From the NCBI RefSeq assembly GCF_028713855.1, contig NZ_JAQTNN010000003.1, forward strand, positions 186,001-250,000: DNA of 64,000 nt. Direction: 5' to 3'. Position 1 is the stretch's first letter. The number at the start of each line of letters is the position of its first letter. This document shows positions 55,572 through 64,000 of this stretch, in pieces. Source of the DNA: Sulfuricurvum sp. Its GTDB lineage: Bacteria; Campylobacterota; Campylobacteria; Campylobacterales; Sulfurimonadaceae. Both the position numbers and the translations under genes were made by a program. The notes under the pieces are model-generated. The model was not told where the DNA came from and did no database searches. It worked only from the letters and a program-made list of their open reading frames with translations.

Positions 55572-56681
55572 GTGGATCACTACGAATATACCGAATTACT
55601 TAAAACCTTGACCATCAAGATGCAAAATGTCACCGATGTTGTCCGTCCACAGGATATTACAAAGCGTCTCGGCGAAATCGAAGCTCTCGAAAACTCGGAT
55701 GGGTTTTGGAACGATGCGGCCAATGCAGGCATCGTGCAAAAAGAGAAAACGCAACTCGAACGTCGCCTTGCCAAATACTCTAAAACTTTCCACATCCTCG
55801 GTGATGCCGTAGATTTGTATGATATGGCAAAAGACGAAGGGGACGAAGAAACGATTGAATCACTCTTCGCTGATGCGGGAGCCTTGGAAAACAATGTCAA
55901 ATCGATGGAAGTTGAAGTTCTCCTATCCGGGGAACACGACAGTCACAATGCCATCATCACTATCCATCCAGGAGCGGGGGGAACCGAGTCCCAAGACTGG
56001 GCTTCCATGTTATTACGGATGTATACTCGCTGGGCAGAACGACACGACTTTACCGTTGAAATGCTCGATTACCAATCCGGTGATGAGGCCGGGATAAAAG
56101 ATGCTGCACTCCTTATCAAAGGGGTCAATGTATACGGCTACCTCAAAAATGAAAATGGTATCCACCGCCTAGTGCGTATCAGCCCATACGACTCTGCGGC
56201 GAAACGCCATACCAGTTTCACCTCCGTCATGGTCTCTCCCGAGCTCGATGATGATATTGATATCGAAATCGAAGACCGCGATATCCGTATCGATACCTAC
56301 CGTGCATCCGGTGCAGGTGGCCAGCACGTCAACAAAACCGAATCAGCAATCCGTATCACCCATATCCCATCAGGGATCGTTGTACAGTGTCAGAATGACC
56401 GTTCACAGCATAAAAACAAAGCGACCGCATTCAAAATGTTAAAATCTCGCCTATACGAACTCGAAATGGAGAAAAAACAAGCGGCCGTTGATGGAATCGA
56501 AAAAAGCGAAAATGGCTGGGGTCACCAAATCCGATCGTATGTCCTCGCTCCGTATCAACAAGTCAAAGACACCCGTTCCGGAATCCCTTATTCGAACATC
56601 AGTAATATCCTCGATGGAGACATCGATGAAATGATCGAAGGTGTACTCATCTCCCTTAGCCGCAAAGATGACGACGAATAA
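55572..56681 (+). CDS. prfB: Peptide chain release factor 2
   Basis: The 369-residue factor has the GGQ loop ([26 protein letters not shown] about 249-251) and the codon-recognition loop SPY at residues 204-206 ([19 protein letters not shown]), where most RF2 proteins have SPF. The residue before the SGAGGQ loop is Ala (YRASGAGGQ), unlike the Thr of E. coli K-12. The frame is open from the start, so no programmed frameshift is used. The start is GTG. It overlaps bpt by 14 bases. Confidence 0.94.
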   Translation: MDHYEYTELLKTLTIKMQNVTDVVRPQDITKRLGEIEALENSDGFWNDAANAGIVQKEKTQLERRLAKYSKTFHILGDAVDLYDMAKDEGDEETIESLFADAGALENNVKSMEVEVLLSGEHDSHNAIITIHPGAGGTESQDWASMLLRMYTRWAERHDFTVEMLDYQSGDEAGIKDAALLIKGVNVYGYLKNENGIHRLVRISPYDSAAKRHTSFTSVMVSPELDDDIDIEIEDRDIRIDTYRASGAGGQHVNKTESAIRITHIPSGIVVQCQNDRSQHKNKATAFKMLKSRLYELEMEKKQAAVDGIEKSENGWGHQIRSYVLAPYQQVKDTRSGIPYSNISNILDGDIDEMIEGVLISLSRKDDDE

Positions 56682-57426
56682 CCAAAACACCATTCTCAAA
56701 GAGTGTGCGCTTCATGAGCCGTGCTCCTACATTTCGGGCAATTCCCAAACCATCCACTACAAAGTAATCCAAGAATGTTCCAAAGAGCAGTGCGAAGCAT
56801 TGATCCTGCGAGGATGGAGACGATTCGGCTCAATGTACTTTCGTCCCATCTGCTCCGAATGCCGCGCGTGTGAAAGCCTTAAAATTGATGTTAATAACTA
56901 CTCGTTCAGTAAATCCGAACGCCGAATATTGCGTAAAAATGATCAGCTCACCACCGTTATCCGCCACCCTACCCTCACGCGGGAACACCTGTCGCTTTTT
57001 GATCGGTATCACCGCTATAAACACCACACACGTGACTGGGATGCCCCTAAAAGCGATCCTAAAAACTATTACGCCTCATTCGTACAAGGACATGGTGATT
57101 TCGGATATGAAGTCCTTTATTTTGATGGTAACAAACTGATCGCCGTCGATCTGATCGATATTTTAGAAGAGGGGATCAGCGCGCTGTATTGCTACTACGA
57201 TCCCGAATACTATACCCAATCATTAGGACGCTATACACTGTTGCAACAAATCGAATTTGCCAAGCGTCTAAACCTCAAATGGATCTATCTAGGCTATTAT
57301 GTCGAGGGGTGCCAAAGCTTAGCCTATAAAGCAGATTACACTCCCTCTCTGGAACTATTAGGAAGACCGGAAGAAGATGAAATTCCACTATGGAGAGAAC
57401 TAAGACATGAAAGCCATCCAATTTAA
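56668..57426 (+). CDS. bpt: Aspartate/glutamate leucyltransferase Bpt
   Basis: The 252-residue protein is of the Ate1/Bpt class: [16 protein letters not shown] at the N-terminus, [25 protein letters not shown] (CxxC), and a C-terminal acetyltransferase-like half ([44 protein letters not shown]). It would add Leu to N-terminal Asp/Glu for N-end-rule degradation, needing ClpS/ClpAP elsewhere. I start it at 56668; ATGs further up lie in prfB. It overlaps the FAH gene by 20 bases. Confidence 0.9.
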   Translation: MTTNNQNTILKECALHEPCSYISGNSQTIHYKVIQECSKEQCEALILRGWRRFGSMYFRPICSECRACESLKIDVNNYSFSKSERRILRKNDQLTTVIRHPTLTREHLSLFDRYHRYKHHTRDWDAPKSDPKNYYASFVQGHGDFGYEVLYFDGNKLIAVDLIDILEEGISALYCYYDPEYYTQSLGRYTLLQQIEFAKRLNLKWIYLGYYVEGCQSLAYKADYTPSLELLGRPEEDEIPLWRELRHESHPI

Positions 57427-58015
57427 TTCCAAATCACTCGTCCCCTCCAAAGTAATCTGTATCGGACGAAACTACGTCGAACATATCTATGAGCTCAATA
57501 ATGAGATTCCTTCCTCCATGGTAGTCTTTAACAAACCCAACTCTGCCATTACCGATATGCTCCATTTTATCTCGCCCGAAACCCGCTTCGAAGGGGAAAT
57601 CTGTTTTTTAATGATGGATGCTAAAATTGCGGGAATCGGATTCGGCCTCGACCTCACCAAAGCGGAACTCCAAAATTATCTCAAATCCAAAGGACTTCCG
57701 TGGGAGCGAGCCAAAGGGTTTGACGGCTCGTGCGTCTTAGGTGATTTTGTCTCATTTGATGTACCGCTAGAATCGCTACATATGACATTGTATATCAACG
57801 GCACCCTTGTCCAAGAAGCTACACATGAGCTAATGATCTACAAACCGTTGGAAATGATCGAAGAAATAAAGAGCTTTATGAGTTTCGAAGACGGCGATAT
57901 TATTATGAGCGGAACGCCTAAAGGTGTCAATACCTATCAAGCAGGTGATATTTTTGTAGGAAGAATTTATAGCGACAATAGCTTATTAGTAGAAAATTCG
58001 TGGATTGTAAAATAA
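57407..58015 (+). CDS. Fumarylacetoacetate hydrolase family protein
   Basis: The 202-residue protein has the FAH fold markers KVICIGRNYVEHIYELN, VFNKPNSAI, RFEGEICFLMM (metal ligands in FEGE), ERAKGFDGSCVLGDFV and GDIIMSGTPKGV. Small FAH proteins are oxaloacetate decarboxylases, acylpyruvases or isomerases; the substrate is not predictable. It overlaps bpt by 20 bases and is the last gene of the prfB-bpt-FAH run. Confidence 0.92.
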   Translation: MKAIQFNSKSLVPSKVICIGRNYVEHIYELNNEIPSSMVVFNKPNSAITDMLHFISPETRFEGEICFLMMDAKIAGIGFGLDLTKAELQNYLKSKGLPWERAKGFDGSCVLGDFVSFDVPLESLHMTLYINGTLVQEATHELMIYKPLEMIEEIKSFMSFEDGDIIMSGTPKGVNTYQAGDIFVGRIYSDNSLLVENSWIVK

Positions 58016-58032
58016 AAAAGAGGTAGGAAAGA

Positions 58033-58048
58033 CTCCCCAAACGGGGAG
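58033..58048 (-). terminator. Hairpin terminator after fusA
   Basis: CTCCCC-AAAC-GGGGAG is a perfect six-pair hairpin between the convergent FAH and fusA genes. On the minus strand it is followed by T-rich sequence, so it probably ends the rpsL-rpsG-fusA transcript. Confidence 0.65.
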
Positions 58049-58063
58049 AAAAAGAAAGAGATA

Positions 58064-60148
58064 TTAGCTGTTACGCTTTTTGATAATCTCTTCGGCAACG
58101 TTACGTGGAACTTCTTCGTAGTGATCGAATTCCATAGAATAACTTGCACGTCCTTGAGTCGCTGAACGAAGGTCAGTTGAGTAACCGAACATTTCAGACA
58201 ACGGTACGAACGCGTCAACAATTTTGTTACCAGAACGGTCACCCATGTTGTTAACTTGTCCACGACGGCGGTTAAGGTCACCGATAACGTCACCCATGAA
58301 GTTCTCAGGAACTTCAACTTCAACTTTCATCATAGGTTCAAGGATAGCTGGGTTTGCTTTGCGAGCACCCTCTTTGAATCCCATAGAAGCAGCAAGTTTA
58401 AACGCCATCTCATTCGAGTCAACCTCATGGTATGAACCATCATACAATGCAACTTCGATATCCTCGATCGGGTAACCCGCGAGAACACCTTTTTGCATTG
58501 CTTCTTTACACCCTTTTTCAACGGCAGGAACGTATTCTTTCGGAATAACCCCACCTTTGATTTCGTTGTGGAAGATATAACCAGTACCAGGTACGCCCGG
58601 CTTGATGCGGAGATATACGTGACCGAATTGTCCACGTCCACCCGATTGTTTCGCGTATTTGTACTCTTGGTTAACTTCTGCACGGATTGACTCACGGTAT
58701 GCAACTTGAGGTGCACCGACTTCCGCTTCAACTTTAAACTCACGGAACATACGGTCAACAAGAATCTCAAGGTGAAGTTCACCCATACCAGAGATGATCG
58801 TTTGACCTGTTTCTTCGTCTGTGTGAACACGGAAAGATGGATCTTCTGCCGCTAGTTTTGCTAACGCGATACCCATTTTTTCTTGGTCTACTTTGGTTTT
58901 AGGCTCAACCGCAACCGAGATAACCGGCTCAGGGAAGTGCATACGCTCAAGAACTAGACGTTCGCGCTCATCACAAAGTGTATCACCGGTAGTTGTGTCT
59001 TTAAGACCTACAACCGCACCGATTTCACCTGCGTAGAGAGATTTAATCTCTTCACGTTTGTTAGCGTGCATTTTAACGATACGTCCGATACGCTCTTTTT
59101 TACCTTTGATGGTGTTATAAGCATACGTACCTGATTCGAGAACACCACGGTAAACGCGTACGAAAGTGAGCTGTCCAACGAATGGGTCAGTCATAATTTT
59201 GAACGCAAGACCGGCGAATGGAGCATCGTCTGTTGATTCAACATCAACTTCGACCTCTTCATCGTCTTCCATAGTCCCTTTGATAGCCGCAACTTCCAAA
59301 GGAGATGGTAGGTAATCAACAACCGCGTCAAGAAGAGTTTGTACCCCTTTGTTTTTAAACGCAGTTCCACATGTCATAGGAATGATTTCCATTTTAAGAC
59401 ATCCGGCTTTAATCCCGCGCATGATCTCTTCGTTGCTAAGTTCACCCTCTTCGAAGAATTTCTCCATCAAAGTATCGTCACCCTCAGCAGCCGCTTCCAT
59501 TAGTTGCGCACGGTATTGATTCGCTTTTTCTACCATATCCGCAGGAATTTCTGCTTCATGATAGTTTGAACCCATCGCAGCATCTTCATCCCAAAGGATT
59601 GCTTTCATTTTAACGAGATCGACGATCCCTTTAAATTGATCTTCAGCACCGATTGGAAGTTGAATTGCAATTGGATTCGCTTTAAGACGAGCACGGATTT
59701 GCTCTTCTACATTGTAGAAATCAGCACCAGTACGGTCCATTTTGTTGACGAAAACCATACGAGGAACCCCGTAACGGTTTGCTTGACGCCATACTGTTTC
59801 AGATTGTGGTTGAACCCCACCAACAGCACAGAAAACAGCTACAGCACCATCAAGTACACGCATAGAACGCTCAACTTCAATCGTGAAGTCAACGTGGCCC
59901 GGAGTGTCGATGATGTTGATTTGTTTGCCGTTCCATTCACAGGTTGTTGCAGCAGAAGTAATGGTTATACCACGTTCTTGCTCTTGCTCCATCCAGTCCA
60001 TAGTTGCAGCACCTTCGTGAACCTCACCGATTTTGTGTGATACACCGGTGTAGAACAAGATACGCTCAGTTGTTGTCGTTTTACCCGCGTCGATGTGAGC
60101 GGCGATACCGATGTTTCTTACGTCTTCAAGTTTATGGGATCTTGCCAT
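58064..60148 (-). CDS. fusA: Elongation factor G
   Basis: The 694-residue GTPase has G1 [20 protein letters not shown]2 [12 protein letters not shown]3 [23 protein letters not shown] and G4 NKMDRTGAD, then domains II-V with [19 protein letters not shown] and the C-terminal DLNRRRGQ block. It drives tRNA-mRNA translocation. It follows rpsG on the same strand; tuf is not present downstream, as in many Campylobacterota. Confidence 0.98.
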   Translation of the reverse strand: MARSHKLEDVRNIGIAAHIDAGKTTTTERILFYTGVSHKIGEVHEGAATMDWMEQEQERGITITSAATTCEWNGKQINIIDTPGHVDFTIEVERSMRVLDGAVAVFCAVGGVQPQSETVWRQANRYGVPRMVFVNKMDRTGADFYNVEEQIRARLKANPIAIQLPIGAEDQFKGIVDLVKMKAILWDEDAAMGSNYHEAEIPADMVEKANQYRAQLMEAAAEGDDTLMEKFFEEGELSNEEIMRGIKAGCLKMEIIPMTCGTAFKNKGVQTLLDAVVDYLPSPLEVAAIKGTMEDDEEVEVDVESTDDAPFAGLAFKIMTDPFVGQLTFVRVYRGVLESGTYAYNTIKGKKERIGRIVKMHANKREEIKSLYAGEIGAVVGLKDTTTGDTLCDERERLVLERMHFPEPVISVAVEPKTKVDQEKMGIALAKLAAEDPSFRVHTDEETGQTIISGMGELHLEILVDRMFREFKVEAEVGAPQVAYRESIRAEVNQEYKYAKQSGGRGQFGHVYLRIKPGVPGTGYIFHNEIKGGVIPKEYVPAVEKGCKEAMQKGVLAGYPIEDIEVALYDGSYHEVDSNEMAFKLAASMGFKEGARKANPAILEPMMKVEVEVPENFMGDVIGDLNRRRGQVNNMGDRSGNKIVDAFVPLSEMFGYSTDLRSATQGRASYSMEFDHYEEVPRNVAEEIIKKRNS

Positions 60149-60225
60149 GATAATAGCCCTTAATAGAGTTTATAGTGGATAGGGGAATGATAACCCGGGT
60201 GGGTTATCAAAGGGTTACGAATATC

Positions 60226-60723
<498 letters not shown>

Positions 60724-60767
60724 TCAAAAAACGGTCATCAAAAACCGAATCTTGTCAGACTAGTTGG

Positions 60768-61148
60768 TTATTTTTTAACCTTAGCTTTTTTCGTTCCGTA
60801 TTTAGAACGAGATACTTTACGGTCTTTAACACCCGCAGTATCAAGAGCACCACGTACGATATGGTATTTTACCCCTGGTAAGTCTTTTACACGACCACCA
60901 CGAACAAGAACGATAGAGTGCTCTTGTAAGTTGTGACCCTCACCACCGATATAACTAATAACTTCAAACCCTGAAGTCAAACGAACTTTAGCAACTTTAC
61001 GAAGCGCCGAGTTCGGTTTTTTAGGGGTTGTAGTATATACACGAGTACATACACCACGACGTTGTGGGCATGACACCAAAGCGGGTGATTTTGATTTTTT
61101 CACTACCGCTTGTCGCTCTTTACGAATAAGTTGGTTGATTGTTGGCAC
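60768..61148 (-). CDS. rpsL: Ribosomal protein S12
   Basis: The 126-residue protein carries [43 protein letters not shown] and [27 protein letters not shown]. The KKPNSA loop has the wild-type Lys associated with streptomycin sensitivity. The start is GTG, with AAAGGAGATT upstream. It heads the rpsL-rpsG-fusA operon. Confidence 0.98.
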   Translation of the reverse strand: MPTINQLIRKERQAVVKKSKSPALVSCPQRRGVCTRVYTTTPKKPNSALRKVAKVRLTSGFEVISYIGGEGHNLQEHSIVLVRGGRVKDLPGVKYHIVRGALDTAGVKDRKVSRSKYGTKKAKVKK

Positions 61149-61218
61149 ACAATCTCCTTTGTTGAAATGTTCCAGTAGAATTTTAATCCGCTACTTAAAG
61201 GGGACTAATAAACGCGCA

Positions 61219-61224
61219 ATAATA
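61219..61224 (-). promoter_or_regulatory. Possible -10 box of the rpsL operon
   Basis: On the minus strand TATTAT, preceded by TTAGC, lies about 70 bases before the rpsL GTG. The -35 is not recognisable. Confidence 0.35.
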
Positions 61225-61276
61225 GCTAATTTTTGATTAATTTGAGCTTATTTTAAGGAAGTTGTAAGAGAGTTTT

Positions 61277-61301
61277 GTCATTCCCGTGTATACGGGAAAT
61301 C
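61277..61301 (-). repeat. REP-like palindrome 1 of the TA island
   Basis: TTCCCGT-GTAT-ACGGGAA (61281-61298) is a perfect seven-pair palindrome inside GTCA...ATC. It lies just after the BrnA-like stop and matches the TCATTCCCG style of the other island palindromes. It may act as a terminator. Confidence 0.55.
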
Positions 61302-61311
61302 AAGTATAATT

Positions 61312-61518
61312 TTAGCGAGCACTTGCCATTTCAATCAGTTCTTTATCTTTAAACAAAAGGGCATTGACGATTTGGCTCATATTGGTTTTTTGTTCTTTCG
61401 CTAATTTGGCAATAAAGTTTTCAAGCTCAGGTTCAAGATAGACGGGGATATTAAACCGAGCATCTTCATTATAGAACTTTCCGCGAACACCTTTTGAAAA
61501 ATCATACTCTTTTTTCAT
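61312..61518 (-). CDS. brnA: BrnA-like antitoxin
   Basis: The 68-residue protein (MKKEYDFSKGVRGKFYNED...) ends in a ribbon-helix-helix (RFNIPVYLEPELENFIAKLAKEQ). GVRGKFY is the usual BrnA pattern. It should bind and neutralise the BrnT-like toxin and repress the operon. The ATG at 61518 has AGGAG upstream; in-frame ATGs further up (61569) overlap brnT and look spurious. Confidence 0.85.
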   Translation of the reverse strand: MKKEYDFSKGVRGKFYNEDARFNIPVYLEPELENFIAKLAKEQKTNMSQIVNALLFKDKELIEMASAR

Positions 61519-61522
61519 CTCA

Positions 61523-61813
61523 TTACTCCTCATATATTTTTTGCTCATTTTTCGTTGCTTTTCTTGCACTTATAATTCGTATATTACAATTGTTTTCATC
61601 AATACTGATAAAAGTGTGGACAACAACCAATGTCCTTGTTTCATAATCCATACCGATTGTTACCCAGCGATCTTCGCTCTCACTGTGTTCATCATCATAG
61701 ATGGAGATAGCATTTTTGTCTTTGAACACGGATACAGCACGGTCAAAATCAATCTTGTGTTTTACACTATTGCTTTTGGCTTTATTGGGATCCCATTCAA
61801 AATTATAGTTCAA
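61523..61813 (-). CDS. brnT: BrnT-like ribonuclease toxin
   Basis: The 96-residue protein is BrnT-like: FEWDPNKAKSNSVKHKIDFDRAV, HSESEDRWVTIGM, VVVHTFI and RIISARKATKNEQKIYEE. The conserved Lys, His, Glu and Arg residues form the RelE-like RNase site. It is followed four bases later by the BrnA-like antitoxin, the usual order. Confidence 0.9.
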   Translation of the reverse strand: MNYNFEWDPNKAKSNSVKHKIDFDRAVSVFKDKNAISIYDDEHSESEDRWVTIGMDYETRTLVVVHTFISIDENNCNIRIISARKATKNEQKIYEE

Positions 61814-61870
61814 AATCTCTCCGATATATTAATACAAATTGATTTTATCTTTACACCATTATAACACATC

Positions 61871-61890
61871 GTCATTCTCGACTTGATCAG
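61871..61890 (-). repeat. REP-like element 2 of the TA island
   Basis: GTCATTCTCGACTTGATCAG, read on the minus strand, shares GATCAAGTCG.G.ATGACGA with the palindrome at 63309-63335. It lies between the membrane protein gene and brnT, and its own palindrome has decayed. Confidence 0.45.
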
Positions 61891-61919
61891 GCATACCCGT
61901 AGAGTGATTTCAATGGCAA

Positions 61920-63233
61920 TTATCTGCCATTGTTTACTCCTTGGGTTTGTTTTTGTTCAATTTGTCTAATTTTTTTAACTCCTGAACGGCCTTCCATCCA
62001 ATCGCTAAAACTTTCTTTTCTATGCGGTTCGTCTATGTTCTTTTCGTTAATGACCATATATTCAAAAGGAATTTTGCAAATGTATTTAGCGACATAATAA
62101 GATTCATCTGCACGTTGCTCAATCATAAAGTCGTAATTTTTCTGATCTCTTTGTGAAAGACTCGTATAAGAACTTTCTGGTGTTCGGTATGCCCAATCGG
62201 TGAATTCTTTGTAGTACATGACAAATTTTTCAAAGTCTGGAGTACCACAAGGGTGAATATCATCCATCTTGGTTTTTAAAAACTGAAAGTGATCAGAACT
62301 GTTTACTGTAGCCCAATAAAACGCCGCTTTAGTATGAGGCTGAGCTTCAAGACGTTGGGAGAGTTCTTTATCGTCTCCGAGTCGTTTGTGAATCGCATCG
62401 AGAAATGAGAGATAGTGTATCAGCTTGGTTTTTAGTTGAGGGTTTTTGTAGAGTTTTTCCCATTTTTGCCATGTATTTAGTTCGTTAGGATTACGTTTTT
62501 GCCATTCCCACGGTTCTAGGTATTTTTCGGTATCGACCGAAATATAATTTTCCATGTATTCGTAAAAGTAAGGAGCAACCGAAATACTGACAAAATAGCG
62601 ATCATAATGGTCAAACTCTTTATCTTTGATCGGTTTAGTATTCATAGCATCCATCGTATGATAGATACTATCGAGTATTGGGATCAGTTCGGTACGAAAA
62701 GATGCGGCGGGGTTATTTGGTTTTATATGTTCGTGTATCGAATAATCGCTAAGCGGAGCATACATCGTCCGTGCATAATCAAACAGATCGAATTTATACC
62801 GCCATATTTCCCGTTCACCATCGGTTTTTGGGATGTATTGAAACATCTTTTGGAGTATGGATTCATGCACTGCACGAAGCGGTCGAACAATCGGATGATC
62901 TGGATATACGAAAGCAAATGTAAGGTTTTTCCATAAAAACAGATAATCTCCCGCTATCGCATAAGCTTTTGCCTCTTTATAAGCTCTATCTCCCCATAGG
63001 TAATCACTCGCTTTATCGATATAGAAAAAACCGAATGAAAAGATATACAGAGGGGCAAAGATTTTCAGACTTTTTTTGATACTTAAAAAGCTCAGAAGCT
63101 TTTCGTTTGTCGAATGTCGAAGATGCAATACTCCTCGAATCATCCCTCCTATAACAAAGAGAAAAGCATAGATGACTATTCCCCCTATTAAAACAAACAG
63201 CCAATAGTAAAAAAACGATTCTATATATGCCAT
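61920..63233 (-). CDS. Unknown membrane-anchored protein between two TA modules
   Basis: The 437-residue protein has two N-terminal membrane helices (YWLFVLIGGIVIYAFLFVIGG, about 10-30, and IFAPLYIFSFGFFYI, about 53-68). About 360 residues of mostly helical, aromatic- and charge-rich sequence follow (FAFVYPDHPIVRPLRAVHESILQ, SISVAPYFYEYMENYISVD), and it ends in a basic Gln-rich tail. I recognise no domain and no catalytic motif. AGGTGATTA precedes the ATG. It sits between brnTA and hicAB, so it may belong to the same mobile cargo; the function is open. Confidence 0.7.
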   Translation of the reverse strand: MAYIESFFYYWLFVLIGGIVIYAFLFVIGGMIRGVLHLRHSTNEKLLSFLSIKKSLKIFAPLYIFSFGFFYIDKASDYLWGDRAYKEAKAYAIAGDYLFLWKNLTFAFVYPDHPIVRPLRAVHESILQKMFQYIPKTDGEREIWRYKFDLFDYARTMYAPLSDYSIHEHIKPNNPAASFRTELIPILDSIYHTMDAMNTKPIKDKEFDHYDRYFVSISVAPYFYEYMENYISVDTEKYLEPWEWQKRNPNELNTWQKWEKLYKNPQLKTKLIHYLSFLDAIHKRLGDDKELSQRLEAQPHTKAAFYWATVNSSDHFQFLKTKMDDIHPCGTPDFEKFVMYYKEFTDWAYRTPESSYTSLSQRDQKNYDFMIEQRADESYYVAKYICKIPFEYMVINEKNIDEPHRKESFSDWMEGRSGVKKIRQIEQKQTQGVNNGR

Positions 63234-63308
63234 TAATCACCTAAAATAATTTCAAAATGTTAAATGATAATAGTATTGTATTGCTTTGAAGGGGATAAAT
63301 TAGAAGAA

Positions 63309-63335
63309 GGATCCCCGATCAAGTCGGGGATGACG
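63309..63335 (-). repeat. REP-like palindrome 3 of the TA island
   Basis: ATCCCCGA-TCAAG-TCGGGGAT (63311-63331) is a perfect eight-pair hairpin followed by GACG. It lies 15 bases beyond the hicB stop and could terminate hicAB. Confidence 0.6.
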
Positions 63336-63349
63336 AAAATGTTAAAATT

Positions 63350-63706
63350 TTATAGCCCGATCTCCCTCATTGCCGCTTTTTGTAAAAATGCCGAACGACT
63401 CAAATGCAACGGTTCGATATAGCTATCGATCTTTTTCACCAAATTCTCAGGCATTGAGATATTGATCCGTAAGCTTTTTTCATTGCTATGCGGTTCAGGT
63501 ATGCTATCTCCCTGTGAAAGAGAAACTTCGACAAAAGCCGCAAAAGCGTTTTGTGCCGATTCGATCGCCTCTATCGCACTCTCTCCATCACCCATCACCC
63601 CTTTGAAATCTTTGTAATAGGCAAACCATCCATCCCCATCTTCGGGACTCACTTTTTTAATAACTATCTCATAATCAAGATTCATATAATAGGCTAAATT
63701 TTTCAT
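63350..63706 (-). CDS. hicB: HicB antitoxin
   Basis: The 118-residue protein has the partial RNase H-like HicB fold (YEIVIKKVSPEDGDGWFAYYKDFKGVMGDGESAIEAIESAQ) and a C-terminal ribbon-helix-helix (LRINISMPENLVKKIDSYIEPLHLSRSAFLQKAA in blocks). It neutralises HicA and autoregulates. Its ATG overlaps the hicA stop by four bases. Confidence 0.9.
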   Translation of the reverse strand: MKNLAYYMNLDYEIVIKKVSPEDGDGWFAYYKDFKGVMGDGESAIEAIESAQNAFAAFVEVSLSQGDSIPEPHSNEKSLRINISMPENLVKKIDSYIEPLHLSRSAFLQKAAMREIGL

Positions 63707-63933
63707 TTGGATTCTCCCAAAATTTCTAATACGTGTTTAACATAAATCGCTTTTATAGGCTTATGGTACGGGATGACAATACTTGCCGTATTTTCTTTGC
63801 GAAAAACGTAGTGACTGCCGCCGCTATTATGGCAAACATACCCAGCATCTTCTAAAACTTTCCGAATATCCTCAAAGGGAATATTTTTAGGATTATTTTT
63901 CATCGCTTGAATCAGTTTGTCTTTTTTGCTCAT
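63703..63933 (-). CDS. hicA: HicA toxin, mRNA interferase
   Basis: The 76-residue protein shows the HicA double-stranded-RNA-binding-like fold: MSKKDKLIQAMKNNPKN, FEDIRKVLEDAGYVCHNSGGSHYVFRK (the catalytic His follows GGS) and IVIPYHKPIKAIYVKHVLEILGE. The ATG at 63933 fits the family length; an ATG at 63966 would add 11 residues. Overlap with hicB makes a compact module. Confidence 0.9.
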   Translation of the reverse strand: MSKKDKLIQAMKNNPKNIPFEDIRKVLEDAGYVCHNSGGSHYVFRKENTASIVIPYHKPIKAIYVKHVLEILGESK

Positions 63934-64000
63934 CCCAGCCTCTCTATACACAATCTTACACAACAAATTATTAAATTGGAATTATAAATATTCGATAATT

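Noticed and set aside
55572-55700. Programmed frameshift in prfB
   Set aside because: The frame is continuous from the GTG with no in-frame TGA, so no frameshift is needed.
61312-63966. Integrase or att sites bordering the TA island
   Set aside because: No recombinase gene and no direct repeats at a tRNA were seen; the right side runs off the window.

Overview
This 64 kb window looks like a chromosomal piece of a free-living, sulfur-oxidiser-type Campylobacterota (Sulfuricurvum/Sulfurimonas-like). The assignment rests on protein style and gene order read by eye, not on a search: flgB-flgC-fliE followed by a penicillin-binding protein under a sigma54-type promoter, a DUF3972-type protein, several small c-type cytochromes and a di-heme peroxidase, an rpsL-rpsG-fusA block without tuf, and a CheZ-like phosphatase of the QDxxxQ type. 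Genes are tightly packed with many 1-4 base stop/start overlaps, and GTG and TTG starts are common.

Layout. 0-3.6 kb: end of a CheZ-like gene, a U32 tRNA-hydroxylation-type protein, purE, a DUF3972-like coiled-coil protein and a DUF89 phosphatase. 3.6-9.1 kb: a large NMT1 + SBP3 + GGDEF sensor on the minus strand, then glyQ and a RecD2-type helicase. 9.1-16.5 kb: periplasmic and envelope functions (di-heme peroxidase, L,D-transpeptidase, NhaC-type antiporter with a two-component system, D,D-carboxypeptidase, cytochrome c). 16.5-19.7 kb: a small ZapA/ZapB-like pair and a MarR-pirin-DODA operon with two near-identical operators. 19.7-32 kb: uvrB, dedA, tRNA-Gln, PBP1A, an ABC ATPase, bioF, maf, a CopD-like protein, alaS and leuA.

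32.2-48.7 kb is the most distinctive region: one dense plus-strand array that reads as an MSHA-type (type IVa-like) pilus assembly system. It starts with an 1842-residue multi-domain secreted protein and four prepilin-like proteins. MshI-J-K-L-M-N-E-G equivalents follow in the canonical order, and a previously easy-to-miss 31-residue membrane peptide ends the array. The assembly ATPase carries two MshEN-like (c-di-GMP-binding type) N-terminal motifs. No obvious major pilin, prepilin peptidase or PilT lies in the window.

48.7-58 kb: cell-wall and division genes (murG, ftsW, ftsI-like PBP), the flagellar rod genes flgB-flgC-fliE, panC, prfB, bpt and a FAH-family hydrolase. 58-61.2 kb: fusA, rpsG, rpsL. 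61.2-64 kb: a small accessory island with BrnTA, an unknown 437-residue membrane protein and HicAB, interspersed with palindromic REP-like elements.

Two families of intergenic palindromic repeats are visible. One is a modular two-hairpin element with a conserved GCTACGCTA linker, four copies (one reduced) at 10.2, 16.0, 27.2 and 50.9 kb. The other is a TCATTCCCG/GATCAAGTCGGGG-type palindrome confined to the toxin-antitoxin island. No rRNA, CRISPR array, IS element or integrase was found.
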